From Welwitschia mirabilis (lineage: Eukaryota; Gnetophyta; Gnetopsida; Welwitschiales), in the NCBI GenBank assembly GCA_051453625.1, contig JBOZIK010000001.1, positions 12,371,463 through 12,435,462 of the forward strand: 64,000 nucleotides of DNA. The letters run 5' to 3'. How positions within the stretch are numbered: the stretch's first letter is position 1; every line of letters begins with the position of its first letter. Below, in pieces: positions 23,081 to 35,305 of the stretch. The translations under genes were made by a program, and so were the position numbers. Under the pieces are notes generated by a model, which was not told where the DNA came from, searched no databases, and saw nothing but the letters and a program-made list of their open reading frames with translations.

Positions 23081-24200
23081 TAGTATTACTGCTCTCATAT
23101 ACTTACTAAGTGATTTTATGTAGAGGTTCATATCTACAAAGGATTTCTAGCAATCCAGGTTCTTGAGAAATGCATCAATCTTATTAAATCATACTTGAGG
23201 ATGTTGTTTTAGGCAATACAATGAATTTTTATCTTATAGGATTTTGTTTTATGAAATTTGATTTCAAAGACTTTAAGTTGAGTTTTGTAGATTTATTTTC
23301 TAGAATCTTCATTTAGGAATGTGGATTTGATGTTAAGCTTGAATATATTCTAGTTATATTGAACAAATAAATAAAGTATGATTTGTATTATATAAATTTT
23401 TACTATGGATGCAAATGTTCCATTATAATTAATTCTTTATTTTTAAGTAAAACCTTTGATAATGAATCTTTTGTTGTACTTATTAATTATGCTATCTTAA
23501 TATTATTTGATATAAAACATCCATTTCATATTAATTGATTCCTTTATTTTTTAATGGTTTTAAGGTTTGATTCTTTGTGATATATTGTATTTCTTTTACA
23601 TATAATTTTTATAATATGTTTTCTATGGTTTTTTTTTTACATAAGCTAGCTCTTCATCAGTTGTCTCATTAACATTGGAAATAAATTCTTAACCATTTTA
23701 TGTGGTTTAATTTAAATTTTCTTTTATGAAGCTTCTCTTGTTCTCATGTGTTGAATCTCAAACTTGTTTACCAGATATGGTATTTTTATTTTATCATTTG
23801 GAATAGGGTTTTGATTATCACTTTCTTTTGTGAATAGAACAATTTTCTCTTCATCATCAACATGATTTATTACTCTGATGATTTGAGAATCTAATATTAA
23901 GCATTCATAATCTAGTTCATCTAAATTTTGGCTTGCATATTTATTAAGAAGTTTTACTCACTCTCCATTAATGAAAATTATGTCATCAAATGGTGTGAAC
24001 CAAATAGGTTATCATTTTTCCTTATTTCATTAAATATAATATCTTGGGTAATGACTATTATTTTAGAAGTTAAGTTCTATACTTAATAGGCATTATTCTT
24101 ATCAGACTAATCAACCACAAATAAAGTTCTTACTTCATTTTGTAGTTTGTTTTGTTGCTATGGAATGCTCATGAAACTCTTACTTCTAAAAGTTTAAAAG
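23081..24200 (-). pseudogene. copia-1 reverse transcriptase, N-terminal part
   Basis: The minus strand reads KPLKNKGIN then YEMDVLYQI near 23480-23560, then SLSKVLLKNKELIIMEHLHP near 23410-23470 (matching [22 protein letters not shown]), then SNPHS--KILENKSTKLNL near 23280-23350, then FEIKFHKTKSYKIKIHCIA near 23215-23280 (matching GFE-KG-E--VCKLKKSLYGLKQ). It reaches 23081 just before the position where YVDD should come; YVDD is at 8925-8955 beyond element A. Many stops. Confidence 0.8.
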
Positions 24201-24780
24201 TGATTTTAAGACACCATCTTATTACATTATTTTTCTTTTGAAATATTACCATGTAAAGATTTATTAGAAACTCTATCTTAAAGATATACAATTGTTATAA
24301 TAGATTATATCCATAGAAATGATGAAATTCATGTCTTATAGAACATGATACTGGTCATTTTCATGATGGTTCTATTTTTGCTCTTCGTTATTCCATTAAG
24401 CTGAGTTGTGAAGGGTGAAGTTACTTTGTTTTGAAATTTAACCTTTTTAAGTTTCTAATAAAACTAATTTAATACACTTTCTTCTCCTCCATCTATTCTA
24501 AGAATTGTCATTTGTAATTTTGTATGTTTTTCCATCAATGCATGAAATACTCTAAAAGCATAAGGATTTCAGAATTATTTCATAGGAAGTATATGAAACA
24601 TATTCTATTATAGTCATTAATGAAAGTGAGCAAATAATTTTGACCTTTTAGGAATGAAACAAAAAATGGTCCACATGAATAACCATGGATTAATTCAAGT
24701 TTGTTGTCTACTTTTTTCTTTCTATTTTTTTAAAATGACTTAAGATGTAATTTTCCCATTTGACAAGCTTCATAGAGTAG
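24200..24780 (-). pseudogene. copia-1 integrase remnant
   Basis: On minus, LLYEACQMGKLHLKSF (24732-24780) matches the GAG-pre-integrase box (C--C--GK---SF, with the first Cys kept and the second replaced). It is followed by LELIHGYSCGPFF, LTFINDYNR, YFL, and MEKHTKLQMTILRMDGGES near 24490-24560. These match the copia rve core (LELIHTDVCGP, LTFIDDYSR, TLRSDRGGEF). The first catalytic Asp of HTD is replaced (HGY). A downstream NNEEQK piece corresponds to GVAERKNRT. Confidence 0.85.
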
Positions 24781-24899
24781 TTTCTTAGTTTTATATTTTA
24801 AAACTTCCCCATGGACTTGATGTAGTTTGTTGAAAATTATAAAATTTGTATGCTATACTTTTTGATGCTAAAGCATTGATTTGTCTATTTGGATAGTTG

Positions 24900-25340
24900 A
24901 AAAAGCTTTATGATTAATGTTTTATAACCTATAACAAAAATATTCTATTATACTAAAATGCTTTAATGTGATTTTTCTCTTTTTCTATAACATGAGGCAT
25001 CTTTTTTTTTTTGTTGCCAAATTTAACTTTGTATCCATCTTGAAGTACAAATTAAACTAATAGTAAATTTATTTTAAAGTTTAAAATATAAGGATAATTC
25101 ATTAGAATAAGAAAGGATAGATACACAATTCCTACTTAACTCACTCTCAATTTTGCTTCATCACCAATGACTATGTGTTTCATGATGCTGCTCGGGATTA
25201 GCTCAAGATTCATGTAGCATTTCTTATTACTAGTCATGTAACTTAATTTTCTTAAGTTCATAAATCATGTTCCATTATTGCTTATAGAGATTAATGATAT
25301 TTCTTATGGATAAACCATATCATCATATAGGATTGTAATT
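24900..25340 (-). pseudogene. copia-1 protease remnant
   Basis: Near 25180-25290 the minus strand reads LRKLSYMTSNKKCYMNLEP and IVIGDEAKLRVS, matching the copia protease motif DSGAT-HMTSNK--F----P followed by I-LGD-S---V-G-G. The DSGA catalytic box itself is not preserved. Confidence 0.65.
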
Positions 25341-26150
25341 TTTAGAATTTTTATTCTTACTCATTATTCTTATTTTTCTTATTCTACTTATTCTTCTTTT
25401 ATGGGTTATCAGAATTTTTGAAACTAATTTTTAAAGTGATAAAAATTATTATATTATAAAACTTAAAAAATCGGATTTCTTTTTTTATTTATTTTATTTC
25501 TTAGATTTAGTAATAATCAAGTAGTAATAACCATGATTATTTCATATTCTCTTCCTTTTATTTTTTATTGATTTGATGGATATCTGCATTAGCTATTTAA
25601 ATAAACCAGATTTATTAGCATGTTTAATGCTTTAAGAAATGTGTTAAACTTTAGGAGTAGTGCTACAAGTAATATGATATTAATCATCTATTCATTCGTC
25701 ATAGCACTTTATTCTTTAATTCATGATTTTAAGTTAATGATTTTTATCTTCAAATCAGTGAAATCTTCGAGATCTCTAAGCTTACTCATAAAAAGTTCAT
25801 AATTCAATGATTTTTTTTATGATTTACTTTTAAGTTACAAGGTATTCTTTAGAAAGTTTTAAAGTTATTCAAGATTCCTAATATTATGAATTAAAGGATG
25901 AACATTTTCGCTGACATTCATGACTAGAATAAGTCTAGTTAAACATGCATCTTCATTCTTCTTTATAGAAAACTTTCATCCAAGTAATTATCAATTCCTT
26001 ATCTAATTAGGAAACCCTTCATCCTTATCTTCCATATGGTATACTTTGAGTAGTTAAGTTTTATATTCTTTCTAAGGCATAATCTGAATGTATTTATGGA
26101 TATGAAGGTAACACATTCCTTCTTTGTGTCCTAATTATCTAATAACATCT
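25340..26150 (-). pseudogene. copia-1 gag remnant
   Basis: Inferred from position upstream of the protease in the same orientation. The minus-strand text is heavily broken, with only weak resemblance to the L-R-E-L-M-E-ES-D-F part of copia gag. No CCHC knuckle is seen. A plus-strand frame at 25620-25802 is antisense. No 5' LTR for copia-1 is visible beyond it. Confidence 0.4.
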
Positions 26151-26194
26151 TCATACTTAATTTGTTTAAAAGCTATAAAATAGTGTTCTTGCGA

Positions 26195-26685
26195 TGTGAT
26201 TTGTAGGTATAATGCTTATAATGTAGGCATAAAATCCACATATTAATAACCTATAATATTTCAATATCTAATTCGCACAAACACATAGTAGTATAGGGAG
26301 TCAAGCCTAATATCGTAAACTAGTGAGTAATTTAATGATTATCTAAAAAATAAATTAATTCAAATAAGGAAGTAACTTATATCCTTTTCCAATTAAGCAT
26401 GAAAATGAAATAATGATGAAATGATGAATGACATGAAATGGATGTGAAATAAAATGAAATGAAATGTAATGAACTAAAACGCAATACTATGAAAATGAAA
26501 TGCAATTCCTAATGCAATCAATAAACCCAAATTAAATATCTTGTTATGATCAAGCTAGCCCTAATATTCTATATCAAAACCAATATTAGTGTAATTAAAC
26601 ATAAATTAATTCCCACATAAAATATAAGGTGGAGAAGAAGAATAATTAAGTGAATACAAAATAACTATATTAATCATATTGTAAT
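26195..26685 (-). mobile_element. Probable gypsy LTR fragment related to element D
   Basis: Phrases such as ACACATAGTAGTATAGGGAG, ATATCGTAAACTAG and the ATGAAATG-rich stretch (26400-26500) resemble the layout of the element D LTR near 51470-51620 (ACACAGTAATATAGATG, CATAATGCAATGCAATG). Similarity is patchy and the borders are uncertain. It ends where the element B LTR begins. Confidence 0.35.
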
Positions 26686-28158
26686 TAAGGATCATTGAAC
26701 TCAGAGGGGAGGGGTGAATGAGTTCTACCAAATAAAAAATTTAACTAATAGTTAAATAAAAAAGTAAAATAGTAAATACCTTACTAAGATAACGTGGTTT
26801 CCTAACCTGGGTATGTCTACACATAGATAGTAGCTTCCCCTCACACCTCTAAATATTCTTAACCTACAAGAAAATAGGGATTTTTTGGTGCACCATCAAT
26901 CTTATAACAATGAGAGTATCCTTGCAAGGTAGAACTCTCTTCCCAACAAGGTAATAGTGGTTTTTCAAGTGCATCACAAATCTTACAATAATGAGCAACA
27001 CTCTGTTCCTCATAGAGAAATAATGGTTTTCTATCTGACCACTAATCTTACAATAAAGTAAGTACTCATAGGTACAATATCAATGCACACCCATATAAGG
27101 GTTGCCTTATAATAATTTTTGTAATATGAAATGAACTCACAATAATATTTAAAAATAAGATAGTCCAATAATGTAAGATCTACAAAAACAAACAACAAGA
27201 AGCATAAATGATATAGCTATGAAGAGAGCTTGAGTTCCTTATTGTCATTCTCATCAAAAGTGCAAGTAAATGATACAATAATGTAGGATCTAATAGTAAA
27301 TGATGTAGCACTAAAAGCTTGTTTGCAAATGATAGATTTAATTTTTTGTGAGAAGCTCCAATTACTCATGCATTCTTCATTTCATAAGATATTTGATTAT
27401 TATATGCAAAATAAGTATGATCATTGAAATACCAAAATTTATTTATTTATCTTATGATGTGGAGCATTTATATTATTGAAGAGAAACTAGCTATTTAACC
27501 TTGAAGAGTAGCCATTTAAACTTTGTAACTACTATGTAATGGATATAAAATGTTTAGGCATTAGACACACATCTTTGTTTTTAATCAATGTAAACTTTAA
27601 TTCAAGACATGTTTAAATTTTTAGATATTTACTAATAGTTAGATGTCTTCACCTTATAGACATCTTCAGTAAACTTACATAGAAATTGATCGAAATTAGT
27701 CTATATAATATTTAGACCTTTGTGATCATGAATATATGATGTAAAGGTTGATAGATCTCTTGAAACATAAAATATTAATGAAAATGAAAAATGACTCTGC
27801 ATGTAAACATCTTCATCTATGTCTAGTTAAACTTTCAACATAGCCGTCTTCGATAAGATAGTCATCTTTAACCTGTGACCTAAAAGGTGGTACATCAAAG
27901 ATATCTTTAATATGTATATGTCTTCACTAGAAATGTCTTTAATTGTCTAGACATCTTTACCATAGATGTATTACATTCTATAGATTTCTTCAGATAACTA
28001 ATTTTTCATTTTAATAATTAAAAATTTTCATGAGATATTGTTCTTGAAGATCCATCATTGATTGTGCTTATCATGATTTAATTTTCTTTACAATGGCTTA
28101 TCTACATAATGACATAAAATATTTGATAAGTGAGATCATTAAAACTACATTACCAACA
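26686..28158 (-). mobile_element. 3' LTR of copia element B
   Basis: On minus it begins TGTTGGTAATGTAG (ending at 28158) and ends near CTTA at 26686. It matches both LTRs of element C along its length: the GAGGGGTGAATGAGTT signature, AACCTGGGTATGTC, GTGCACCA-CAATCTTA, and the repeated GATGTCTTCA-like phrases. Length is about 1.47 kb. Confidence 0.75.
26872..27062. repeat. Internal ~66-80 bp tandem units in the SIRE-like LTR
   Basis: Three units start near 26873, 26953 and 27019. Each has AATAGTGGTTTT, then a CACCA-CAATCTTACAA-like phrase and an ACTCT run. The same arrangement occurs in the element C LTRs (33495-33620, 43270-43390, 44975-45095). Confidence 0.55.
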
Positions 28159-28175
28159 ATCTCCTCATTTTTATT
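28159..28175 (-). promoter_or_regulatory. Polypurine tract of element B
   Basis: The minus strand reads AAAAATGAGGAGAT directly before TGTTGGTAATG. This corresponds to the SIRE-type AAAAAGGGGGAGATTG site, here with decay. Confidence 0.6.
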
Positions 28176-29540
28176 GATGTCCAAAAATTGGCAAATCTCA
28201 TTAGGATAATCTCATTTGATTAACTAAACTTAGATAGTCATATTTCAGAGAAATGTACATATTCAATTTTTATAATGATATTGAAGAAACAAGATATTAA
28301 CCACTTGAATAACAGATAAAGACACATAAACATTTGATAAATTATGACATTAGACATTTGAATAAGCATGTAGGATAATAGGAAAAAGCATAAAAACATT
28401 TATTAATTGCATTTAAGAATATTGACAATTGATTAAATATGATATGCTAAGAGTAATATCCCAAAAATAAAATTAGAAAATGGTATTTAACTTATGTGCC
28501 ATTAATACATATGCTCGTGGTGATGTGCTAATACTAGAAATCATAGAATGTTATAATAATAAGGTGCTATTAGTATATAATATGAAGATAATGAAATATA
28601 TGTTAATCAATAAAAATTAAAGCATAACATTTTAAAAATGTGCCAGTAATAACATGATATTAAAACATGAGGGTGTGTCAGAAAAAGTGTGCTAACAAGT
28701 AATAATGGTAGAAGTAATAGAAGACATAAAGGTATGCCAAATAACATGAGTGATCATCAATAAATAATGATGACACTTAGGGATCCAATCTAACATCTCA
28801 TAAATTAGTAATCCATGCCTAATAGGATGTCGTCAAGTTGAAAGCTGATGTGCCTGACTGAATGTAACTGATCTATCTAACCAATTTTCCAAAACTTCTT
28901 CCCCTTTTCAGATAGCAAAGAAAAGGATCTAATCACTAAACATAGAGTCATCATATAATGTGTATCATATCCTTCTTTGTTAGTATACATCTAAGCTCTT
29001 AGACTCTATCTCTGGCTGCTACCTCTACTATGATAGATTAGGAGCTTATTGCTCCCTCTATACTTGTGCCTTCATGGGATGTAATCCCCTTGAATATTCT
29101 TACTGCTAAAAAAATCCAAGATGTCTTTCGTAGTGAAATCTAATAAAATTAGATTTAAGAAATCCTTGGAAAGAGATACTTATCGAGTGACGACTTCGAA
29201 ATGAGATTTGGTGGCTCCTTTTCTAAATAAATAAGGTTAAAACCCTAGTTTTTTAATGTAATTTAATTTCTATAATAGTATAATCAAGATGTCTAATAAT
29301 CTACTCTAAAGATATTTATAAATCTAAAGGTGTCTCTCTTATAGATATCTACAAAACTAAAGATGTCTATAATAAAAGATCCAAAAACATTGAAATATTC
29401 TACAACTAATGCAATCATAATAATAACACTTCAAGAAAGTAAAATAACAAGTATATAATTTAAATTTTACTACTACATATAATAATAATCTCAATTCATA
29501 AGATAATTGCAATTTGGAGTTGACTAATCAAATGATATTA
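28176..29540 (-). other. Region between pol and PPT of element B
   Basis: About 1.4 kb with no open frame that I recognise. SIRE-type elements can carry an env-like ORF here; I see none. A purine-rich stretch on minus near 28905-28925 (GAAAAGGGGAAGAAGTTTTG) recurs in element C at 36630-36655. Confidence 0.5.
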
Positions 29541-29544
29541 CATC

Positions 29545-30399
29545 TTACCTTACCTGATTGGGTAAGGCTCAATTTCCAAATTCCTATATAGATTTATATA
29601 TCTTTTAGTACTTTAAGGTTTTGCAAACACATCTGTAAGCTAATCATTCATACTAATATATTACATTGTAATATTTTTGTTTTGAACATGTTCTCTGAGA
29701 AAGTGATGCCAGATCTTAATGTCCTTAATTCTTAAGTGCTAAATAGGATTTTTTGATATATTGATGATGCCCTTATTATTACAATAGATAGGAATGATAT
29801 CCATGAAGAGTTTAAATTGTTTTAACATTTTCTTCATTGATAATAGTTAAGCATAAAAACTTCTAGTACTAATGTACTTAGCCTCAGTAATTCATAGAGT
29901 GGTTGAGTTCTACTGTTTACTACCCTAAGAAAATAGGTATTGTTCAAGAAAAATGTATGTTCCATTTGTGCTTCTTCTGTCATATTTACATCTTGCTTAA
30001 TTTACATTAGAATACCCTATTAGATCAAGGCATGAGTCCTTTAAGTACCAAAGGCTCTAATTAGTAGTATGTTTCAAGTAACGGAAAATTCTATTAATAG
30101 CTATGAGATGTGATTTCCTAGGATTACTTTGATAGTGTGTACAAATTCCTTCACTTAACATAGTATCTATTTTACTAGTAGTAAGATATAATAGACTACC
30201 AATCATACCTATATATAGTTTTTGATCCACTTCTTACCATTTTCATCTTTGTCTAATTTGGTATTTTAATTCAAAGGAGTGTCTTTACCTCTGTAATCTT
30301 GTAAACTACATTTAACTAAATTTTTTTAATATATTTAGCTTATAAAATAAAAGTACCTTGCTTATGTTACATAATTTATAGTCCCCAAAAGTTTCTCAT
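29545..30399 (-). pseudogene. copia element B RT C-terminus and RNase H
   Basis: The minus strand near 29560-29800 reads IYCNNKGIINISKNPI, then HLRIKDIKIWHHFLREHVQN, then YISMND--TDVFAKP, matching the copia RNase H end (MCDNTSAI-LTKNPV-HSRTKHIDIRHHFIRDHV, STE-QLADIFTKPL). The upstream part, to 30399, gives broken GTFI--AKYIKKI and KMKMVRSGSKTIY, matching the RT thumb of SIRE elements (compare 38695-39027). Broken by stops; cut by the gap. Confidence 0.8.
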
Positions 30400-30499
30400 N
30401 NNNNNNNNNNNNNNNNNNNNNNNNNNNNNNNNNNNNNNNNNNNNNNNNNNNNNNNNNNNNNNNNNNNNNNNNNNNNNNNNNNNNNNNNNNNNNNNNNNN
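30400..30499. other. Assembly gap, 100 N
   Basis: It lies at the end of the recognisable element B. The sequence on the right (30500-30654) is unrelated and has no recognisable gene. Confidence 0.95.
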
Positions 30500-30654
30500 A
30501 TGTATAAAATTATATGCTATTATATCCACATAGAGTTTTATTTACAGAAAAATATTGATCTTAGTGTTCTAAAAACATTTTTAACTTATATGGTTTTTAA
30601 TAAAAATTGTATAGATTTCTATATCTGGGCAGAAAATCTAAATAGGCATAAAGC

Positions 30655-31060
30655 TATATATATTATATTGTATTAAATTATATTACTGTATTGTAACATA
30701 TTGTATTATACTTATATAATATTATATTAGATTATGTATTGTATATTAAATTATATTACATTACAAGCACATTATATTATGTTGCATAAACATTATATTA
30801 TATATTATATCATATTAAATTATATTGCTTCTATATTAAATTTTACTTATATTATATTAAATAATATTTATATTTTATTATATAATATATTATATCATAC
30901 CATATTATATTATATTACATGTATATTACATATAGATTATATTATATATTATATCATATATAATATATTATATATATGTTATATTATATTATATTATGTG
31001 CATAATATTTTATTATTTTATATTATGTTGTCTCATATGCATAATATTCAAGTATGTTAA
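30655..31060. repeat. AT-rich TATTA-type minisatellite
   Basis: Almost pure A/T with TATATTATATTA phrases repeated throughout. The plus-strand open frame here (30734-31060) is rich in Ile and Tyr and is only the repeat translated. The last part recurs after the next gap (31495 on). Confidence 0.9.
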
Positions 31061-32075
31061 AGGGGTAAAAATGTTTAATTCTTACCTTAAAAGGGTACTA
31101 CAAGTGAGAAGGATGTCAAGCCAACATTTTAGTATTTGTACCTTCCTCTTTTAAGTACAACTACGATGGCCTCTTAGATGAAGGAGTAACCACTAGCTAG
31201 ACAATCATGATGTTCAAATTTTCAAGCTCAAACATCTTTTTTTTAAGAGTTAAATGTATGATATAGAAATTAGATTGTGTAAGAAATGCTTATGATTTAA
31301 TGCAATTATATTATACATAGTATAGTTATACAATGATGCAGATTTTAGCATAGTATGCAATGATTACAGTTGCTTCTAGTATTCTTAACGTTTTNNNNNN
31401 NNNNNNNNNNNNNNNNNNNNNNNNNNNNNNNNNNNNNNNNNNNNNNNNNNNNNNNNNNNNNNNNNNNNNNNNNNNNNNNNNNNNNNNNNNNNNNTATATA
31501 TGTTATATTATATTATATTATATTATATGTATGATATTTTATTATTTTATATTATGTTGTCTCATATGCATAATATTGATGTATGTTAAAAGGGTAAAAA
31601 TGTTTAATTATTACCTTAAAAGGGTACTAGAGGTGAGAAGGATGTCAATCCAACATTTTAGTATTTGTACCTTCCTTTTTAAGTACAACTACCATGGCCT
31701 CTTAAATGAAGGAGTAACCACTAGCTAGACAATCATGATGTTCAAATTTTCAAGCTTAAACATCTTTTGTTTAAGAGTTAAATGTATGATATATTATACA
31801 AATTAGATTATGTAAGGAATGCCTATGATTTAATGCAATTATATTATCCATAGTATAATTATACAATGATGTAGATTTTAGCATAGTATGCAATGATTAC
31901 AGTTACTTCTAGTATTCTTAACGTTTTCCAAGTGGATATCCCTAAATATAATTTCTTACATAGTCATGCACATGATTTAAATGTTCCAAGTAGTTATTTG
32001 TTTTCTTATGTACAAAATAATATAATAATAGTAATCATTCTATGATGCTCATTGGAAATGATTAGGCATTTACTT
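31061..32075. other. No gene; contains duplicated contig-end sequence
   Basis: 30970-31394 and 31495-31930 are two diverged copies of the same sequence on either side of a 100-N gap (31395-31494). No coding domain is seen. Confidence 0.6.
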
Positions 32076-32297
32076 NNNNNNNNNNNNNNNNNNNNNNNNN
32101 NNNNNNNNNNNNNNNNNNNNNNNNNNNNNNNNNNNNNNNNNNNNNNNNNNNNNNNNNNNNNNNNNNNNNNNNNNNNNNNNNNNNNNNNNNNNNNNNNNNN
32201 NNNNNNNNNNNNNNNNNNNNNNNNNNNNNNNNNNNNNNNNNNNNNNNNNNNNNNNNNNNNNNNNNNNNNNNNNNNNNNNNNNNNNNNNNNNNNNNNN
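32076..32297. other. Assembly gap, 222 N
   Basis: No sequence. Open frames crossing it are artefacts. Confidence 0.95.
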
Positions 32298-32433
32298 AAC
32301 ATTCTATTATGATATTCTCCTTCCATTGGCTCTCACCAAGATGTTATAGTGAGATATGAGGTATCTCTTATGCTTTATGATGGAGGATTACTAATGGATG
32401 ATTTTAGCCAAGTGACTTAGGGATTCACTCACT

Positions 32434-32435
<2 letters not shown>

Positions 32436-32489
<54 letters not shown>
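32436..32489. repeat. CT microsatellite followed by CA/CT-rich tail
   Basis: (CT)n of about 27 units, followed by ACACATACACACACATACA and then CTCACTCACTCAC. Confidence 0.95.
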
Positions 32490-32491
<2 letters not shown>

Positions 32492-32567
32492 ACATACACA
32501 CACATACATACTCTCACTCACTCACTTAGGTACTCATATATCTAATTTATATTAATATACATTTGTA

Positions 32568-33079
32568 NNNNNNNNNNNNNNNNNNNNNNNNNNNNNNNNN
32601 NNNNNNNNNNNNNNNNNNNNNNNNNNNNNNNNNNNNNNNNNNNNNNNNNNNNNNNNNNNNNNNNNNNNNNNNNNNNNNNNNNNNNNNNNNNNNNNNNNNN
32701 NNNNNNNNNNNNNNNNNNNNNNNNNNNNNNNNNNNNNNNNNNNNNNNNNNNNNNNNNNNNNNNNNNNNNNNNNNNNNNNNNNNNNNNNNNNNNNNNNNNN
32801 NNNNNNNNNNNNNNNNNNNNNNNNNNNNNNNNNNNNNNNNNNNNNNNNNNNNNNNNNNNNNNNNNNNNNNNNNNNNNNNNNNNNNNNNNNNNNNNNNNNN
32901 NNNNNNNNNNNNNNNNNNNNNNNNNNNNNNNNNNNNNNNNNNNNNNNNNNNNNNNNNNNNNNNNNNNNNNNNNNNNNNNNNNNNNNNNNNNNNNNNNNNN
33001 NNNNNNNNNNNNNNNNNNNNNNNNNNNNNNNNNNNNNNNNNNNNNNNNNNNNNNNNNNNNNNNNNNNNNNNNNNNNNNN
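32568..33079. other. Assembly gap, 512 N
   Basis: No sequence. Open frames reported across it are artefacts. Confidence 0.95.
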
Positions 33080-33149
33080 ATGATGTTTAATCATGTCATG
33101 TAAATTGATCTACTATAATGTAATATAGTTAATTATTTTTAAAACATTT

Positions 33150-33309
33150 AGTGCCTTTTAAGTTCAACACAAAAACCAAGTTATGATAGCTTGTCATTCA
33201 TATTTTTTAACAAATATTTTTGATTTTAATGCCTCATTTTCCAAATTAACTAATATTTTTCAAAGATTTTTATTATGTTTACATACTTAAATGTTTTCCT
33301 TAAACATTT
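33150..33309. repeat. ~200-bp tandem repeat, left part, split by element C
   Basis: 33205-33309 matches the start of the unit at 46411-46520 (TTAATGCCTCATTTTC versus TTAGTGCCTTATTTTT, CTTAAATGTTTT versus GTTAAATGTTTT). The unit is cut at 33309, and its other half resumes at 46188 beyond element C. Confidence 0.6.
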
Positions 33310-35286
33310 TGAGGATCGATTTAAATCAGAGAGGAGCGGTGAATGAGTTATAGCTTAAGGGAAAAAAAAGACAAATAATAGAATGAAAAATGCATAATGG
33401 AATGTCTTATTAAGAAAACACGATTTCCTAACCTGGGTATGTCAACACACAAAGAGTAGCTTCTATTCACACCTCTACATATTCTTAATCTATAAGAAAA
33501 TAGTGGTTTTTCAGTGCACCACCAACTTTACAACAAATGAGAGTCTTCTTGCAAGGCATCACTCTCTATTCCTCAAGGAAATAAATGTTTTTTTGACTCA
33601 ACAATAATCTTTATCACAAACAAATGCTCACAAGCATAAAAACAATTGCACACCCTTATAAGGATTGCCTTACAAAGTATTTGATATTCAAGAAATAGAC
33701 TATATAATAATATTCAATAATAACATAGTCCACAATGAATAACTAAAATGCAATATGATAACAAGCCTATATATTTGCTTTGATGAAGATTTAAAATCCT
33801 TAAATTTGTTGTTACAAGCATGAGTATGAATGAAGAATTCAGCAATGAGGGTTCAAAAAGTAAATGATAATAGTAGTGGTAGCTCTTTTGCAATGATGCC
33901 TTGATTCCTCGTGAGGAGAGATTTTTACTCATGTAAGATTTCTTTTGATCTAATCATTGAAAGCCAAGAAATCTTTGTATTTCTGATTGATCAATGAGGT
34001 GCCCAAAAAATNNNNNNNNNNNNNNNNNNNNNNNNNNNNNNNNNNNNNNNNNNNNNNNNNNNNNNNNNNNNNNNNNNNNNNNNNNNNNNNNNNNNNNNNN
34101 NNNNNNNNNNNATAATAATATTCAATAATAACATAGTCCACAATGAATAACCAAAATGCAATATGACAACAAGCTTGTACATTTGCTTTGATGAAGAGTT
34201 AAGATCCTTGAATTTGTTGTTACAGTTATGAGTATGAAGGAAGAATTTAGCAATAAGGGTTCAAAAAGTAAATGATAATAGTAGTAATAGCTCTTTTACA
34301 ATGATGCCTTAATTCCTCGTGAGGAGAGCTTTTTACTCATATAAGATTTATTTTGATCTAATCCTTGAGAGTCAAGAAATCTTTGTATTTCTGATTAATC
34401 AATGAGGTGCCTAAAAAAATTCATTATTAATTTATGACATCGAGGCTTTATAAAATTAAGGAAGATCTAAACATTTGAGATTAGAAGATAGCCATTTGAA
34501 TTCATAACCATCATACAATGGATAGCTAATGCCCATGCTTTAGACACATAACTTTCATTTTAACTGANNNNNNNNNNNNNNNNNNNNNNNNNNNNNNNNN
34601 NNNNNNNNNNNNNNNNNNNNNNNNNNNNNNNNNNNNNNNNNNNNNNNNNNNNNNNNNNNNNNNNNNNCATAACTTTCATTTTAACTGACATGAATTTTAG
34701 TTAAAGACATCTTAAATTTTGTAGATTTATGCACTCTAGATGTCTTCACTTTCATAAATATCTTCATTTTAGATGTCTTCGCTTTTATAGATGTCTTGAG
34801 TTAACTTGCCTAGATTTTGATGAATTTTACACTATAGTATTCTTATACCTCTATGAATCCACTATGTATAAGTTAATAGGTCACCTAAAATTTGAGATAT
34901 TAGTCAAAAATAAAATTTAATTTATTACCTATTTTGGCTTAGTATAGAAATCTTTAATTTTGCAGACATCTTGATCTCTGTTAGGTTCAACTCTCAATTC
35001 AGGCATCTTGAATATGATAGTTATCTTATGGCCTATAACTTAAGTTCTAGTATATTTAATCCATCTTTATATTTTTAGACGTCTTTACTTGAGACATATT
35101 CATTTTTCTAGATGTCTTTAAATAATTAATTTGGTAGTTTAGCATCTAATTTTTTCATGATATTTTTTCTTTGAAGACTCATTATGATCTAGTATCTGTC
35201 AAGATCTGATGTATCTGTAATAATTTGCTTACACAACGACATATCATATTTGATGAATGGAATCATCAAAACTAGATTTTTCAACA
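33310..35286 (-). mobile_element. 3' LTR of copia element C (inflated by duplicated sequence)
   Basis: On minus it begins TGTTGAAAAATC (ending 35286) and ends at CTCA at 33310 (TGAGGATCG on plus). It includes two 100-N gaps (34012-34111, 34568-34667). 33703-34011 is repeated at 34112-34421. Correcting for these, the LTR is close to 1.44 kb, like the 5' LTR (1405 bases). Confidence 0.8.
34112..34421. repeat. Duplicate of 33703-34011 across a 100-N gap
   Basis: Both copies contain ATAATATTCAATAATAACAT and differ by scattered substitutions. This is likely an assembly duplicate. Confidence 0.8.
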
Positions 35287-35305
35287 ATCTTCCTTTTTTG
35301 ATGAT
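35287..35305 (-). promoter_or_regulatory. Polypurine tract of element C
   Basis: The minus strand reads CATCATCAAAAAAGGAAGAT directly before TGTTGAAAAATC, as in SIRE elements. A second copy lies at 36320-36340 within the duplicated contig end. Confidence 0.7.

Larger units (their letters stand above)
26686..30399 (-). mobile_element. SIRE/Maximus-like copia element B, 3' part
   Basis: It contains a complete 3' LTR, a polypurine tract, about 1.4 kb of non-coding sequence, then RNase H and the C-terminal part of RT on the minus strand, reaching the gap at 30400. Sequence beyond the gap (30500 on) is not copia pol. The 5' part is therefore missing, or lost in the gap. It is closely related to element C throughout. 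Confidence 0.7.

Noticed and set aside
26195-26685. 5' LTR of copia-1
   Set aside because: Its sequence does not match the copia-1 3' LTR at 7581-7979 and looks closer to a gypsy LTR.
30734-31060. 108-residue plus-strand open frame
   Set aside because: It lies in an almost pure A/T minisatellite; the Ile/Tyr-rich text reflects base composition.
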